Positions 1-8,006 of a stretch of DNA of 39,760 nucleotides are shown here, in pieces (the first letter of the stretch is position 1; every line of letters begins with the position of its first letter). The notes under the pieces are model-generated. The model saw nothing but the letters and a program-made list of their open reading frames with translations. It was not told the origin of the DNA and made no database searches. The position numbers and the translations under genes were made by a program. The DNA lies in the NCBI GenBank assembly GCA_009885525.1, contig VFKN01000029.1:1-39760 (forward strand), read 5' to 3'. The stretch comes from Anaerolineaceae bacterium (lineage in GTDB: Bacteria > Chloroflexota > Anaerolineae > Anaerolineales > Villigracilaceae).

Positions 1-2
1 AC

Positions 3-1028
3 TCTGATGAGCCTGACATCCTTGATTACGACACCTCCTTCAAGCCCGCCGCACAGGATGCGCTCTACGAAGCGAATGCCTATCGCACTTCTGACCACGA
101 CCCCGTTGTGGTTGGGCTTATCCCCAACGCGCCTCCGACTGTGGATGCAGGTGGACCGTACTCCGCCAATGAAGGCGGCTCGGTCACTCTCACCGCAAGC
201 GGCTCCGACCCGAATGGCGATAGCCTCGCTTATGCATGGGATCTCGATAACAACGGCTCCTTCGAAACCAGCGGACAGAGTGTTAGTTTCTCCGCGGCAT
301 TGCTCGATGGACCGAGCAGTTACACGGTCAATGCGCGCGCGACTGACCCGGGCGGTTTATCCGCAGAGTCTTCCGCGACCGTGAATGTGACAAATGTTGC
401 GCCGACAGTCAGCGCTTCGTTTGGAACAAGCGGTTTGAGTTGCGGTGCGAACAATGCGACACTCACCGTCACTTTCAGCGATCCCGGCATCGCGGATACC
501 CATACCGCCGTCATCAATTGGGGTGATGGCAGCGATCAGACGGTCAGCCCGGCTGCCAGTCCCTTCACACTCCAGCATACCTATGCCCTGGTTGGCAATT
601 ACACTGCCAACATCACAGTGACCGATGACGACGGCGAAACAGGAAGTGCCGCCGCTTCAGCCACGGTGAACTTCAACGCCACCGGTTTCCTGCAACCGAT
701 CAACGTTGATGGCACGAGTGTGTTCAAATACAACAGCACCATCCCGGTTAAGATTAGTTTCACGAACTGCGATGGCTCAATCCCTGCGAACCTTGCTCCT
801 ACGATCAAACTTAAGATGCTTTCTGGAGCCACACCAGGTTTACCGGTTAATGAACCCCTCTCCACCAGTGCAGCAGATACAACAGGTGTGATGCGCTTCA
901 GCACGAATCAGTACATCTACAATTTGGCAACGAAGCCCCTGCCTGATTCTTCTGCAATCTATCTCATCACAGTAACAGTTCCATCTACTGGACAAACAGT
1001 GACAGTGCAGTTTGGTCTAAAACCATAA
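3..1028 (+). CDS. Extracellular endonuclease/exonuclease/phosphatase-family nuclease with PKD domains (3' part)
   Basis: The frame is open from base 3, so the gene enters the window from the left and its start is missing. The first ~35 residues contain DEPDILDYD and YRTSDHDPVVVGL, which match the C-terminal end of secreted ExeM/NucH-type nucleases; the SDHDP motif carries the conserved Asp-His of the EEP catalytic fold. Two PKD-type beta-sandwich repeats follow: one begins PPTVDAGGPYSANEGG and contains the YAWDLDNNG core, the second contains INWGDGS. A C-terminal domain of ~115 residues with the NSTIPVKISF motif ends the protein; this kind of tail is common on secreted PKD proteins of Chloroflexota. 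The likely role is degradation of extracellular DNA for nutrients, with PKD repeats as spacers or adhesion modules. An internal ATG at 108 is not the start, because coding continuity upstream is clear. A strong hairpin terminator follows. Confidence 0.85.
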   Translation, partial: SDEPDILDYDTSFKPAAQDALYEANAYRTSDHDPVVVGLIPNAPPTVDAGGPYSANEGGSVTLTASGSDPNGDSLAYAWDLDNNGSFETSGQSVSFSAALLDGPSSYTVNARATDPGGLSAESSATVNVTNVAPTVSASFGTSGLSCGANNATLTVTFSDPGIADTHTAVINWGDGSDQTVSPAASPFTLQHTYALVGNYTANITVTDDDGETGSAAASATVNFNATGFLQPINVDGTSVFKYNSTIPVKISFTNCDGSIPANLAPTIKLKMLSGATPGLPVNEPLSTSAADTTGVMRFSTNQYIYNLATKPLPDSSAIYLITVTVPSTGQTVTVQFGLKP

Positions 1029-1042
1029 TCGTCACCAAGTGA

Positions 1043-1088
1043 AATAAATAATAGATGCCCGCCAAATGGCGGGCATCTATTATTTATG
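1043..1088 (+). terminator. Hairpin terminator of the PKD nuclease gene
   Basis: An inverted repeat of about 18-20 bp with an AAAT loop: the arms are built on ATAGATGCCCGCC and GGCGGGCATCTAT and end in A/T-rich flanks. It starts about 15 bases after the stop codon. The A-rich left flank and T-rich right flank would let it end transcription in either direction. Confidence 0.8.
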
Positions 1089-1100
1089 AGGCCACTGCAA

Positions 1101-1194
1101 AAATTAATTAAACACAAAGGCACAAAGGGATACAAAGGAAAAGCCTTTTCATTAATTAAAACCTTCGTGTACTTTGTGTCCTTCGTGGTTTAAA
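1101..1194. repeat. Inverted repeat of the ACACAAAGGACACAAAG family
   Basis: The left arm contains TTAATTAAACACAAAGGCAC and the right arm contains TACTTTGTGTCCTTCGTGG, so the ~95-base unit can fold into an imperfect long hairpin. A second copy lies at 21820-21893. Repeats with this sequence are common between genes in environmental genomes. The rest of this 361-base gap (1195-1389) shows only A/T-rich sequence that presumably holds the promoter of the next gene; I cannot assign a clear -35/-10 pair. Confidence 0.7.
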
Positions 1195-1389
1195 GACCTT
1201 TTTGTAGCGGAGTCATTTATATATTTAATGATCTGATGTTGGCGGGTTTTGCAAGAAAATTGTACAAAACTGTAAATTAGTACATATGTCATCTTCTTGG
1301 TGGGGAATAAGTGAGTTACCATGCATCACAATAAAAAACAGCATTTGCTGCATTCATTATTTTTATATCCAACCAATGGAGTCATCGTT

Positions 1390-4140
1390 ATGAAAAAACT
1401 AAAAATGTCAGCGCCCTTTCACATCCTGTTCCTGCTTGCTTTATTGTTCAACCTTGCGGGAACATCTGCACCCTCGCCTGTTCAAGTTGTGGTTGCCACT
1501 GCCAATCCAATTTTATTTGTAACGCAATTTCCGATCAGACAGGACTTCACCTCGATTGGCGCTGTGTTTGGTAATCACAAGGCTGGCGTACAGGATGCCG
1601 GCCGCGGCGGCGACTTGTGGATCCGTTACGGAGATGGCACGCCCAAGAACCTGACTCAAGCCGCCGGATACGGCAGTACTGGCTTAAATGGTTTTCAAGA
1701 TCATAATGCTATTGCCGTGCGTGACCCTTCTGTTTATTGGGACGGCACGAAGGCGCTTTTCAGTATGGTCATTGGCGCGCCCGATCTGAATCAACGCTAT
1801 ATAGTTCAAACCTATTATTGGCAAATCTACGAAATTACCGGTTTGGGTCAGGCGCAGACTCCTATCATCACCAAAGTGCTAAATCAGCCTGCCAACTTTA
1901 ATAATGTCAGTCCCATTTATGGAACCGATGACCGTATTATTTTTACAACCGATCGTCCGCGCAACGGGGCTGCGCATCTTTATCCGCAACTGGATGAATA
2001 CGAAGAAGCGCCCACCGTTACCGGGTTGTGGAGTCTTGACCCGGCTACCGGCAATCTGTTCATGATGAATCACGCGCCCTCAGGTGATTTCACGCCCACG
2101 ATTGATAGTTTTGGCAGAGTCATCTTCACCCAGTGGGATCATTTACAGCGCGACCAACAAGCCGATGCCGATAAATATAATAACGGCACATTCGGAACAT
2201 TCAACTGGTCGAGCGAGGCGGCGAATTCGACCGCGTTGAATAATCGCACCGAAATTTTCCCCGAGCCGCGCGCCGCGGAAGAAGCCGCCGGAACAACTTT
2301 ATCTCCGCATACTTTTAACCATTTCCTGCCCTGGCAAATTAATGAAGACGGCACTCAGCCGGAGACGATCAATCACATTGGCCGCCATGAGTTCGGCACA
2401 TACATTTCGAACACTTTTACCGATGATCCAAACGTGGTTTACTACAGATCAAATACAAGCTCGAACGTAAATGAGATCGGAAATTTTCTGCAAATCAAGG
2501 AAGACCCGCACAGTCTTGGGACTTACTTTGGAATCGATGCGCAGGAATTCGGCACGCACGCCTCCGGGCAGATCATCAGCATGATCGCCCCTCCCGGGTT
2601 GGATACGGATAATATCGAGATTAACTACATCACGCATCGCGATACCGTGAGCACAACGGCTACACCAGACAACTCCGGTCATTACCGTGACCCGTTACCA
2701 TTATCTGACGGTACTTTGATCGCCGCGCATACCAGTCAAACCGCGGAGGAAGACGGTACTGCATCCACTGTTTATGATTTCCGCCTCAAAACGATCACGT
2801 CTTCCGGTAGTTTCTATACCGCGGATCAACCGCTGACTGGTGGCATTTCGAAAGGCACCATCAGTTTTTGGGATCCCGATAATATGGTGATTTACACCGG
2901 CGCATTATGGGAATTACAACCCGTGGAAGTTGTCAGTCGCGCGCGCCCCGCGAAATTAACCTCCAGCCTTGCAGCGCCTGAACAAGCAATGTTCGATCAA
3001 TCTGGCGTGAACGTCGCTGAATTCCAAACCTACATGAAAAATAATAACATCGCGCTGATCGTGAGTCACAATGTCACCACCCGCGATGATGCCGATGTTC
3101 AGCAGCCGCTTAATCTGCGTATCCCTAACGGCGCACAAACCCTTAATACATCCGGCAAGATATATGATATTAAATTCTTGCAACTCTTTCAAGCCGATCA
3201 ACTGCGCGGAACTAGCGGTGCAGGGAGACGTGTAATCGCGCAATTATTACACGATGCCAATACCATGAAAGTGCAGCCGCCGAATCCCAATGGACCCGCG
3301 TCCAGTGTTATTCTGGGCGCGGATGGTTCGATGGCGGCGTTTGTTCCGGCTCAACGTGCCATGACCTGGCAGTTGACCGACCCCAACGGCGTGGGTGTTG
3401 TGCGCGAACGCGTCTGGCTTACCTTCCAACCCGGTGAGATTCGCGTCTGCGCTTCGTGTCATGGCGTTAATGATAAAGATCAGGCTGGCAATCCGCCGCC
3501 ACAAAATCAACCGCTGGCGTTGTTGAATCTTTTAAATTATTGGAAGACCGCCAGCAACAGCGTTTCAACAGTTGTGAATTCTGTTGGCGCAAATGATGGC
3601 TGGGTTCTCGAATCTTCTGAGACCAGCAACAAAGGTGGAACGATCAATAAAGCCGCTGTCACCTTCAACCTCGGTGACAACGCGGCCAGGAAACAATATC
3701 GCGGCGTCTTGTCTTTCAACACAGGAGCGAGTTTGCCCGACACTGCCGTTATTATTAAAGTCAAACTCAAAGTTAAGCAGCAAGGCGTTACTGGCGGCGG
3801 CAATCCGGCTTCAACGTTTAAGGGATTCATGGCGGATATCAAGAAGGGTTTCTTTGGCACAGCGGCTGGATTGCAAGTCGGCGATTTTCAGCCTACTGTC
3901 GCGAGTAAAACCTATGGACCTTTCACGCCCGCACTATCCAGCGGCTGGTACAGCATTGACCTGACAAGCGGAAAAGCCTATATCAATAAACTCCCAACGA
4001 ACGGCGGCTTGACGCAAATCCGCCTGCGCTTCAAACTGGATGATAACAACAACGCACTTGCCAACTACCTCAGTCTGTTTAGCGGTAATGCGCCCACCGC
4101 GTCGCGTCCGCAGTTGATTGTTGACTACTACGTTCCGTGA
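1390..4140 (+). CDS. Secreted HzsA-like protein with a CxxCH haem motif and C-terminal beta-sandwich domain
   Basis: Start 1390 is chosen because GGAG lies about 8 bases upstream and translation then begins with a signal peptide (MKKLKMSAP, then a hydrophobic stretch ending GTSAPS); an upstream ATG at 1321 would add 23 unlikely residues. The product is 916 residues. The large central part resembles the beta-propeller-like region found in relatives of the hydrazine synthase alpha subunit (HzsA-like/PD40), with lines such as FTPTIDSFGRVIFTQWDHLQ. A single CASCH haem c attachment site lies near residues 687-691. The last ~190 residues look like a DNRLRE-type beta-sandwich ending RPQLIVDYYVP, a module used by extracellular proteins. 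Hydrazine synthesis itself is unlikely; most HzsA-like proteins outside anammox bacteria have no known reaction. The exact role is unknown. Confidence 0.7.
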   Translation: MKKLKMSAPFHILFLLALLFNLAGTSAPSPVQVVVATANPILFVTQFPIRQDFTSIGAVFGNHKAGVQDAGRGGDLWIRYGDGTPKNLTQAAGYGSTGLNGFQDHNAIAVRDPSVYWDGTKALFSMVIGAPDLNQRYIVQTYYWQIYEITGLGQAQTPIITKVLNQPANFNNVSPIYGTDDRIIFTTDRPRNGAAHLYPQLDEYEEAPTVTGLWSLDPATGNLFMMNHAPSGDFTPTIDSFGRVIFTQWDHLQRDQQADADKYNNGTFGTFNWSSEAANSTALNNRTEIFPEPRAAEEAAGTTLSPHTFNHFLPWQINEDGTQPETINHIGRHEFGTYISNTFTDDPNVVYYRSNTSSNVNEIGNFLQIKEDPHSLGTYFGIDAQEFGTHASGQIISMIAPPGLDTDNIEINYITHRDTVSTTATPDNSGHYRDPLPLSDGTLIAAHTSQTAEEDGTASTVYDFRLKTITSSGSFYTADQPLTGGISKGTISFWDPDNMVIYTGALWELQPVEVVSRARPAKLTSSLAAPEQAMFDQSGVNVAEFQTYMKNNNIALIVSHNVTTRDDADVQQPLNLRIPNGAQTLNTSGKIYDIKFLQLFQADQLRGTSGAGRRVIAQLLHDANTMKVQPPNPNGPASSVILGADGSMAAFVPAQRAMTWQLTDPNGVGVVRERVWLTFQPGEIRVCASCHGVNDKDQAGNPPPQNQPLALLNLLNYWKTASNSVSTVVNSVGANDGWVLESSETSNKGGTINKAAVTFNLGDNAARKQYRGVLSFNTGASLPDTAVIIKVKLKVKQQGVTGGGNPASTFKGFMADIKKGFFGTAAGLQVGDFQPTVASKTYGPFTPALSSGWYSIDLTSGKAYINKLPTNGGLTQIRLRFKLDDNNNALANYLSLFSGNAPTASRPQLIVDYYVP

Positions 4141-4157
4141 AAGTAATTTAATCCCAA

Positions 4158-4310
4158 ACAGCGCCCCTGATCTCTCCAGCAATTCCAAATCTAAGGACAA
4201 AAGTCCAAAAACAAATGAAGTCAGCCACGGATTTTTTAATCTCAATCTGTGGCAAAAGATTTCAGATTTGGAATTGCTGTGATGAACTCTCAAGGGCGCT
4301 GTTTTTTATT
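4158..4310 (+). repeat. Nested inverted-repeat element with terminal U-tract (terminator or structured RNA)
   Basis: Three pairs of arms are nested: ACAGCGCCC (4158-4166) with GGGCGCTGT (4294-4302); AGCAATTCCAAATCT (4178-4192) with AGATTTGGAATTGCT (4264-4278), a perfect 15-bp match; and GCCACGGATT (4224-4233) with AATCTGTGGC (4244-4253), with one G-T pair. A small GGAC/GTCC hairpin lies at 4195-4206. A TTTTTT run follows the outer arm. It could terminate the haem-motif gene upstream, or be a small mobile palindrome. Confidence 0.65.
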
Positions 4311-4410
4311 TGGGGGATACTATCGCGTTATAATTCCAAGCGTGGTCTCTGTACGCTCGAGAAAAGACTCGACCTACTTAACTATTGAAATCATAAATCG
4401 GAATTAACCT

Positions 4411-5175
4411 ATGCATATCTTGGTAACCAACGACGACGGCGTGCAAGCGCCCGGACTTTTAGCTCTTGCGCAGGAAATGCGCAAACTTGGCAATGTTACA
4501 GTTTTCGCGCCCGATAAGAACTGGTCGGCTTCGGGGCATGTCAAAACGATGGATCGTCCGCTGCGCGTGCGCGAAACTTTTCTCGCGGATGGAACTCCCG
4601 CGTTCATGTCAGACGGCGCGCCCTCGGATTGCGTGGCGCTGCCACTGCTGGGACTCATCGAAGGGAAGATTGATCTCGTCGTGTCGGGCATCAATCCCAA
4701 CGCGAATATCGGGCACGATGTCACCTACTCGGGCACGGTCACAGCCGCGATGGAAGCCGTCATCGCGGGCGTGAAAGGAATCGCGGTTTCGCTCGATTCG
4801 CCCGAAGGATACAGATCCAAACTCGATTATTCCACCGCCGCGATTGTCGCGCGCCGCATCGCGAAAAAAGTCATCGTGAATGGTTTGCCCGAAGGCGTGC
4901 TGTTAAACGTCAATGTTCCGTATCTTACAGAAAAGAAACTCAAAGGTTACATGATCACGCGGCAGGGATTGCGCGTCTATCGCGACGCGCTCGACGAGCG
5001 GGTTGATCCGCGCGGCAAACCCTACTACTGGATCGGCGGCGAAGCGCCCACGGGCGTCATCGAAGAAGGCACCGATTTCGGCGCGCTCTCGCAGGGTTAT
5101 GTTTCCATCATGCCGCTGCATTTGGATTTGACTCATTACAAGGCAATGGATGTGTTGAAGAAGTGGAAATTTTAG
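4411..5175 (+). CDS. surE: 5'/3'-nucleotidase SurE
   Basis: The 254-residue product is a full-length SurE, a divalent-metal-dependent phosphatase that dephosphorylates nucleoside 5'- and 3'-monophosphates (and short polyphosphates in some species) in the cytoplasm. The N-terminus MHILVTNDDG carries the conserved Asp-Asp metal ligands (residues 8-9). The WSASGH segment and the block SGINPNANIGHDVTYSGTV, which includes the family Asn and the substrate loop, are intact. It is the first of a plus-strand run; the next gene starts 13 bases after its stop. The Shine-Dalgarno sequence is weak (GGAA). A TATAAT lies ~75 bases upstream near 4330 and may be its -10 box. Confidence 0.95.
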   Translation: MHILVTNDDGVQAPGLLALAQEMRKLGNVTVFAPDKNWSASGHVKTMDRPLRVRETFLADGTPAFMSDGAPSDCVALPLLGLIEGKIDLVVSGINPNANIGHDVTYSGTVTAAMEAVIAGVKGIAVSLDSPEGYRSKLDYSTAAIVARRIAKKVIVNGLPEGVLLNVNVPYLTEKKLKGYMITRQGLRVYRDALDERVDPRGKPYYWIGGEAPTGVIEEGTDFGALSQGYVSIMPLHLDLTHYKAMDVLKKWKF

Positions 5176-5188
5176 ACCGAAGGAAAAC

Positions 5189-5473
5189 ATGGACTTCATC
5201 AAAAAACTCTTTGGCGGTTCTTCCGTCAGCCCTCAAAAAAACATGTACACCTTCTCCGTCAAATGCCGGCGCTGTGGCGAGATCATCGAGGGCCGCGTGG
5301 ATTTGAGCAATGACTTAAGCATCGAGTACGAAGAAGGCGGCGATATTTACTACGCGCGCAAGACTTTAATGGGAGAGAACAAATGCTTTCAACGCGTAGA
5401 GGTGGAATTAAAGTTTTCATCCAATCGTGAACTTATTGAACGAAACTCAACAGGCGGAGAGTTTGTGCAATAA
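5189..5473 (+). CDS. Small conserved protein with a CxxC motif
   Basis: The 94-residue product is not assigned to a named family. It starts after an AAGGA ribosome-binding site and sits 13 bases downstream of surE, so the two are probably cotranscribed. The sequence contains CRRCGE near residues 26-31, a possible metal-binding knuckle, followed by an alternating acidic and hydrophobic stretch (IEYEEGGDIYYARK) that looks like beta structure. There is no signal peptide or membrane segment. The function is unknown. Confidence 0.7.
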   Translation: MDFIKKLFGGSSVSPQKNMYTFSVKCRRCGEIIEGRVDLSNDLSIEYEEGGDIYYARKTLMGENKCFQRVEVELKFSSNRELIERNSTGGEFVQ

Positions 5474-5504
5474 AAATTCTTTGCGTTAAAATTTCAGGAA
5501 AACA

Positions 5505-5972
5505 ATGACCAACTCAAATATCGAACAATACTGGAAATCCTTCCTCGCCACTCTTCCCGCAGATTCTCCCTATCACAGCAAAACCTACGTCGCCGAAGGA
5601 TTTGGCGACAACCCCGAACTCGCGGATGAATTGGGCGCGCTCATCTTAAGCGGAATCAAAACCGGCACATGCTCCGCGCTGTGGGAGTGGCAAGCCGAAG
5701 GCAATCCGATTCCCGAAGCGGGTTTGATCTCCATCACACTCAACGGCGCAGGCGAGCCGATCTGCATCATCGAAACTACAAATGTGACTCAGCGCCTTTT
5801 CAACGAAGTGGACGAAGACTTTGCGCGCTCGGAAGGCGAAGGCGATCTCTCACTTGTGTACTGGCGCAAGGCACATACAAATTTTTTCTCGCGCATCCTT
5901 TCAAAATTCGACAAAACATTTACCGAAGAAATGCCATTGGTATGCGAACGATTCCACGTGATTTACAAATAG
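5505..5972 (+). CDS. ASCH domain-containing protein
   Basis: The 155-residue product matches the ASCH fold in its YhfF-like form: an N-terminal helix with YWKSFL, then GFGDNPELADELGALILSGIKTGTCSALWEW, the typical G-x-K-x-x-T-x-S pattern of the ligand pocket, and a C-terminal strand LVCERFHVIY. ASCH proteins share the PUA-like fold and are thought to bind RNA or nucleosides; some have amidohydrolase activity on modified cytidines. AGGAAAACA just before the ATG is a good ribosome-binding site. It lies 31 bases after the CxxC gene. Confidence 0.85.
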   Translation: MTNSNIEQYWKSFLATLPADSPYHSKTYVAEGFGDNPELADELGALILSGIKTGTCSALWEWQAEGNPIPEAGLISITLNGAGEPICIIETTNVTQRLFNEVDEDFARSEGEGDLSLVYWRKAHTNFFSRILSKFDKTFTEEMPLVCERFHVIYK

Positions 5973-5993
5973 ATTCTTCTCACATAGAATAAC

Positions 5994-6028
5994 CTTTATC
6001 CTTTATCCTTTATCCTTTATAACTCAAC
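5994..6028. repeat. Low-complexity TTTATCC stutter repeat
   Basis: TTTATCC is repeated three times in tandem just before the DUF2721 gene. Related TTTATCC/TTCATCC runs occur inside two coding regions downstream (near 7517-7556 and 8161-8189) and, in the opposite orientation, after holA (11853-11915). Confidence 0.6.
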
Positions 6029-6037
6029 CTTTCCCCT

Positions 6038-6493
6038 ATGAACTCCATCAAAGAACTCATCCCCGTTTTACAAACCGCCATTGGCCCCGTGATTCTTATT
6101 TCAGGCGTTGGCTTATTATTGCTCAGCATGACCAACCGCCTCTCGCGTGTGATCGAGCGTGCGCGCAATTTACTGGCGCAATCCGAATCCGCCGGCGGAC
6201 CTCCGCGCGGACGGCTGCTGACTCAAATTGATATTCTTTGGGCGCAGGCGCGGCTGATCCGCACGGCGATTCTTTTTGCCGCGGTTAGCGTTTTGTGCGC
6301 AGCGTTGTTGATCATCGCTTTGTTCATCACTGCATTGTTCGGCCTGGAAGACGCGTGGCTGATTAGCATTATTTTCATTGCCTGCATGCTTTCCTTGATC
6401 GCCTCGCTTATCACATTCATCACTGAGATCAACAATTCCCTCTCCGCTTTCAAAGTTGAATTATACGGGCACGAAGAAGAACGAAAATCTTAA
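6038..6493 (+). CDS. DUF2721 family membrane protein
   Basis: The 151-residue product has three predicted membrane segments: residues ~12-30 (IGPVILISGVGLLLLSM), then a soluble loop with the family pattern TNRLSRVIERAR, and two C-terminal helices (AAVSVLCAALLIIALFITALF and SIIFIACMLSLIASLITFI). The order and spacing match DUF2721, a family of unknown function common in bacteria and chloroplast-related genomes. A second member lies on the other strand at 29830-30243. It has no clear Shine-Dalgarno sequence; the next gene begins 4 bases after its stop, suggesting one transcript. Confidence 0.85.
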   Translation: MNSIKELIPVLQTAIGPVILISGVGLLLLSMTNRLSRVIERARNLLAQSESAGGPPRGRLLTQIDILWAQARLIRTAILFAAVSVLCAALLIIALFITALFGLEDAWLISIIFIACMLSLIASLITFITEINNSLSAFKVELYGHEEERKS

Positions 6494-6497
6494 CGAC

Positions 6498-8000
6498 ATG
6501 CGCCGTCTTCAAATTCTTCTGCTCACACTCCTTGCCGCGCTGCTCATCTTTCAAGCCGCATATTCTTTACGCTGGGTCATCGCGCACGACGAAGCGCCGC
6601 TTTTATACGAAGGCTTCCTCATGCAGTTGGAAGGCCGCATGCCATATCGCGATCTCTTTGATTTTCAAATGCCGGGAAGTTTCATCGCTTACTATTTACT
6701 CGGGCTGTTAAGTAACTTCGGCCCCTTCAGACTTCGCCTTCTCGACCTCGGCATTCTCGCCGTTTTACTCACCGTCACATTTTTATTCATGCGCCGCTTT
6801 GGGAAAATCCCCGCGCTTGCCGCCGCCCTACTCTTCGGCTTGAAATACATGCAAGGCGGCGCGTTCATGTCCTTGCAGCGCGAATATCTTTTTCTCATTT
6901 TTATTGCAAGTGCACTTTGGATAAATCTGCGTGATGATCTGACTCCCCGCGATCATCTTCTGGCCGGATTTTTATTTGGTCTCGCAGCCATCATCAAACC
7001 CCACGCCGCGCTTGGACTTCTGCCCATCGGTATTTTTCACATCACCAATCTGCGCAAACACTCGATGCGCTTCCTGCTCCCCGCCGCCATTGGATTCTCA
7101 ATTCCCATTCTACTCATCACCCTCTGGCTCGCATGGACAGGCGCATTAATTCCCTTCATCAATATCGCCCGCAATTATTGGCCGCTGTACGCGCAGATCA
7201 ACGGCCAAATGGAAATCACCCCTGCCGGAACTCGCCTCCCATTTCTAATAACCCAATCCATTAAACTCGGCGGACATGCCCTTTGGCTGCTCCCCGCTTT
7301 GATTGGCGTTTATCTCACGCCGCAGGAAAATAAAAAACATGCATACCTGCTCGCCGGTCTCGCCGCGTGTTACGCCATCTACCCCGCGCTCTCGGGTCAA
7401 TTCTTTGAATATCATTACATCCCATTTATATATTTCATTGTTATAACATCCTCATTAGCCTTTGCGCCTGCCATAAAGAACTTTAAACTTTTCACCTTTA
7501 ACCTTCAACCTCAAGTCATCCTTCCTCTTTCATCCTTCATCCTTATCTTCGCCATCCTCGTCAACGTCCGCCCCTCCAACACCTTCACCCGCCAGATCGA
7601 AGGCAGGCCCATCGCAAAGACTACTGACCGCGCCTCCGTCATCGCAAAATATCTTGAAGATAACCTGCAAGCAGGTGACACCGTCCAACCGCTGGATTGG
7701 ACCGGCGGCACATTGCTGGCCATGCTAGAAACCCGCGCACCGCTTGCTACTACTTACGTCTTTGATTTCTATTTCTATCACCATGCTTCAACCCCTTACA
7801 TCCAAAGTCTGCGCGCTGATTTTATGAAACAGATGCGGAAAAAAAATCCGCGCTTCATTGTTGAAGTCACCGCCATCGATAAACCCTGGATTTCCGGCGA
7901 AGATACCACCCGTGAATTCCCCGAACTGCGCGAGTTCCTGAATAAGAATTATTCAATTGAAGTTGAAAAAGATGATTACTTAATTTATAAAAGGCATTGA
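6498..8000 (+). CDS. Probable GT-C membrane glycosyltransferase (GT39/ArnT-like)
   Basis: Start 6498 is preferred over an in-frame ATG at 6456 because the latter overlaps the previous gene and adds a polar leader. The 500-residue product has ~10-11 membrane segments. After the first helix comes HDEAP (Asp31-Glu32) in the periplasmic loop where GT-C enzymes keep their catalytic acid, followed by EGRMPYRDLFDFQMPGS, a pattern typical of dolichyl- or undecaprenyl-phosphate-sugar-dependent transferases. The C-terminal ~110 residues are soluble. A TTCATCC-rich stutter repeat near 7517-7556 is translated as a short hydrophobic linker in a late helix. The acceptor is unknown; glycosylation of a lipid or surface polymer is likely. 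Confidence 0.75.
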   Translation: MRRLQILLLTLLAALLIFQAAYSLRWVIAHDEAPLLYEGFLMQLEGRMPYRDLFDFQMPGSFIAYYLLGLLSNFGPFRLRLLDLGILAVLLTVTFLFMRRFGKIPALAAALLFGLKYMQGGAFMSLQREYLFLIFIASALWINLRDDLTPRDHLLAGFLFGLAAIIKPHAALGLLPIGIFHITNLRKHSMRFLLPAAIGFSIPILLITLWLAWTGALIPFINIARNYWPLYAQINGQMEITPAGTRLPFLITQSIKLGGHALWLLPALIGVYLTPQENKKHAYLLAGLAACYAIYPALSGQFFEYHYIPFIYFIVITSSLAFAPAIKNFKLFTFNLQPQVILPLSSFILIFAILVNVRPSNTFTRQIEGRPIAKTTDRASVIAKYLEDNLQAGDTVQPLDWTGGTLLAMLETRAPLATTYVFDFYFYHHASTPYIQSLRADFMKQMRKKNPRFIVEVTAIDKPWISGEDTTREFPELREFLNKNYSIEVEKDDYLIYKRH

Positions 8001-8006
8001 TTTTTC

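Noticed and set aside
108..1028. ATG at 108 as the start of a separate PKD-domain gene
   Set aside because: The same frame is open to base 3 and encodes a recognisable nuclease end (YRTSDHDPVVVGL), so the ATG is internal to a longer gene.
1390..4140. Hydrazine synthase and anammox metabolism
   Set aside because: No other hydrazine genes are present, the protein has one haem site and an unrelated tail; only distant domain similarity is claimed.
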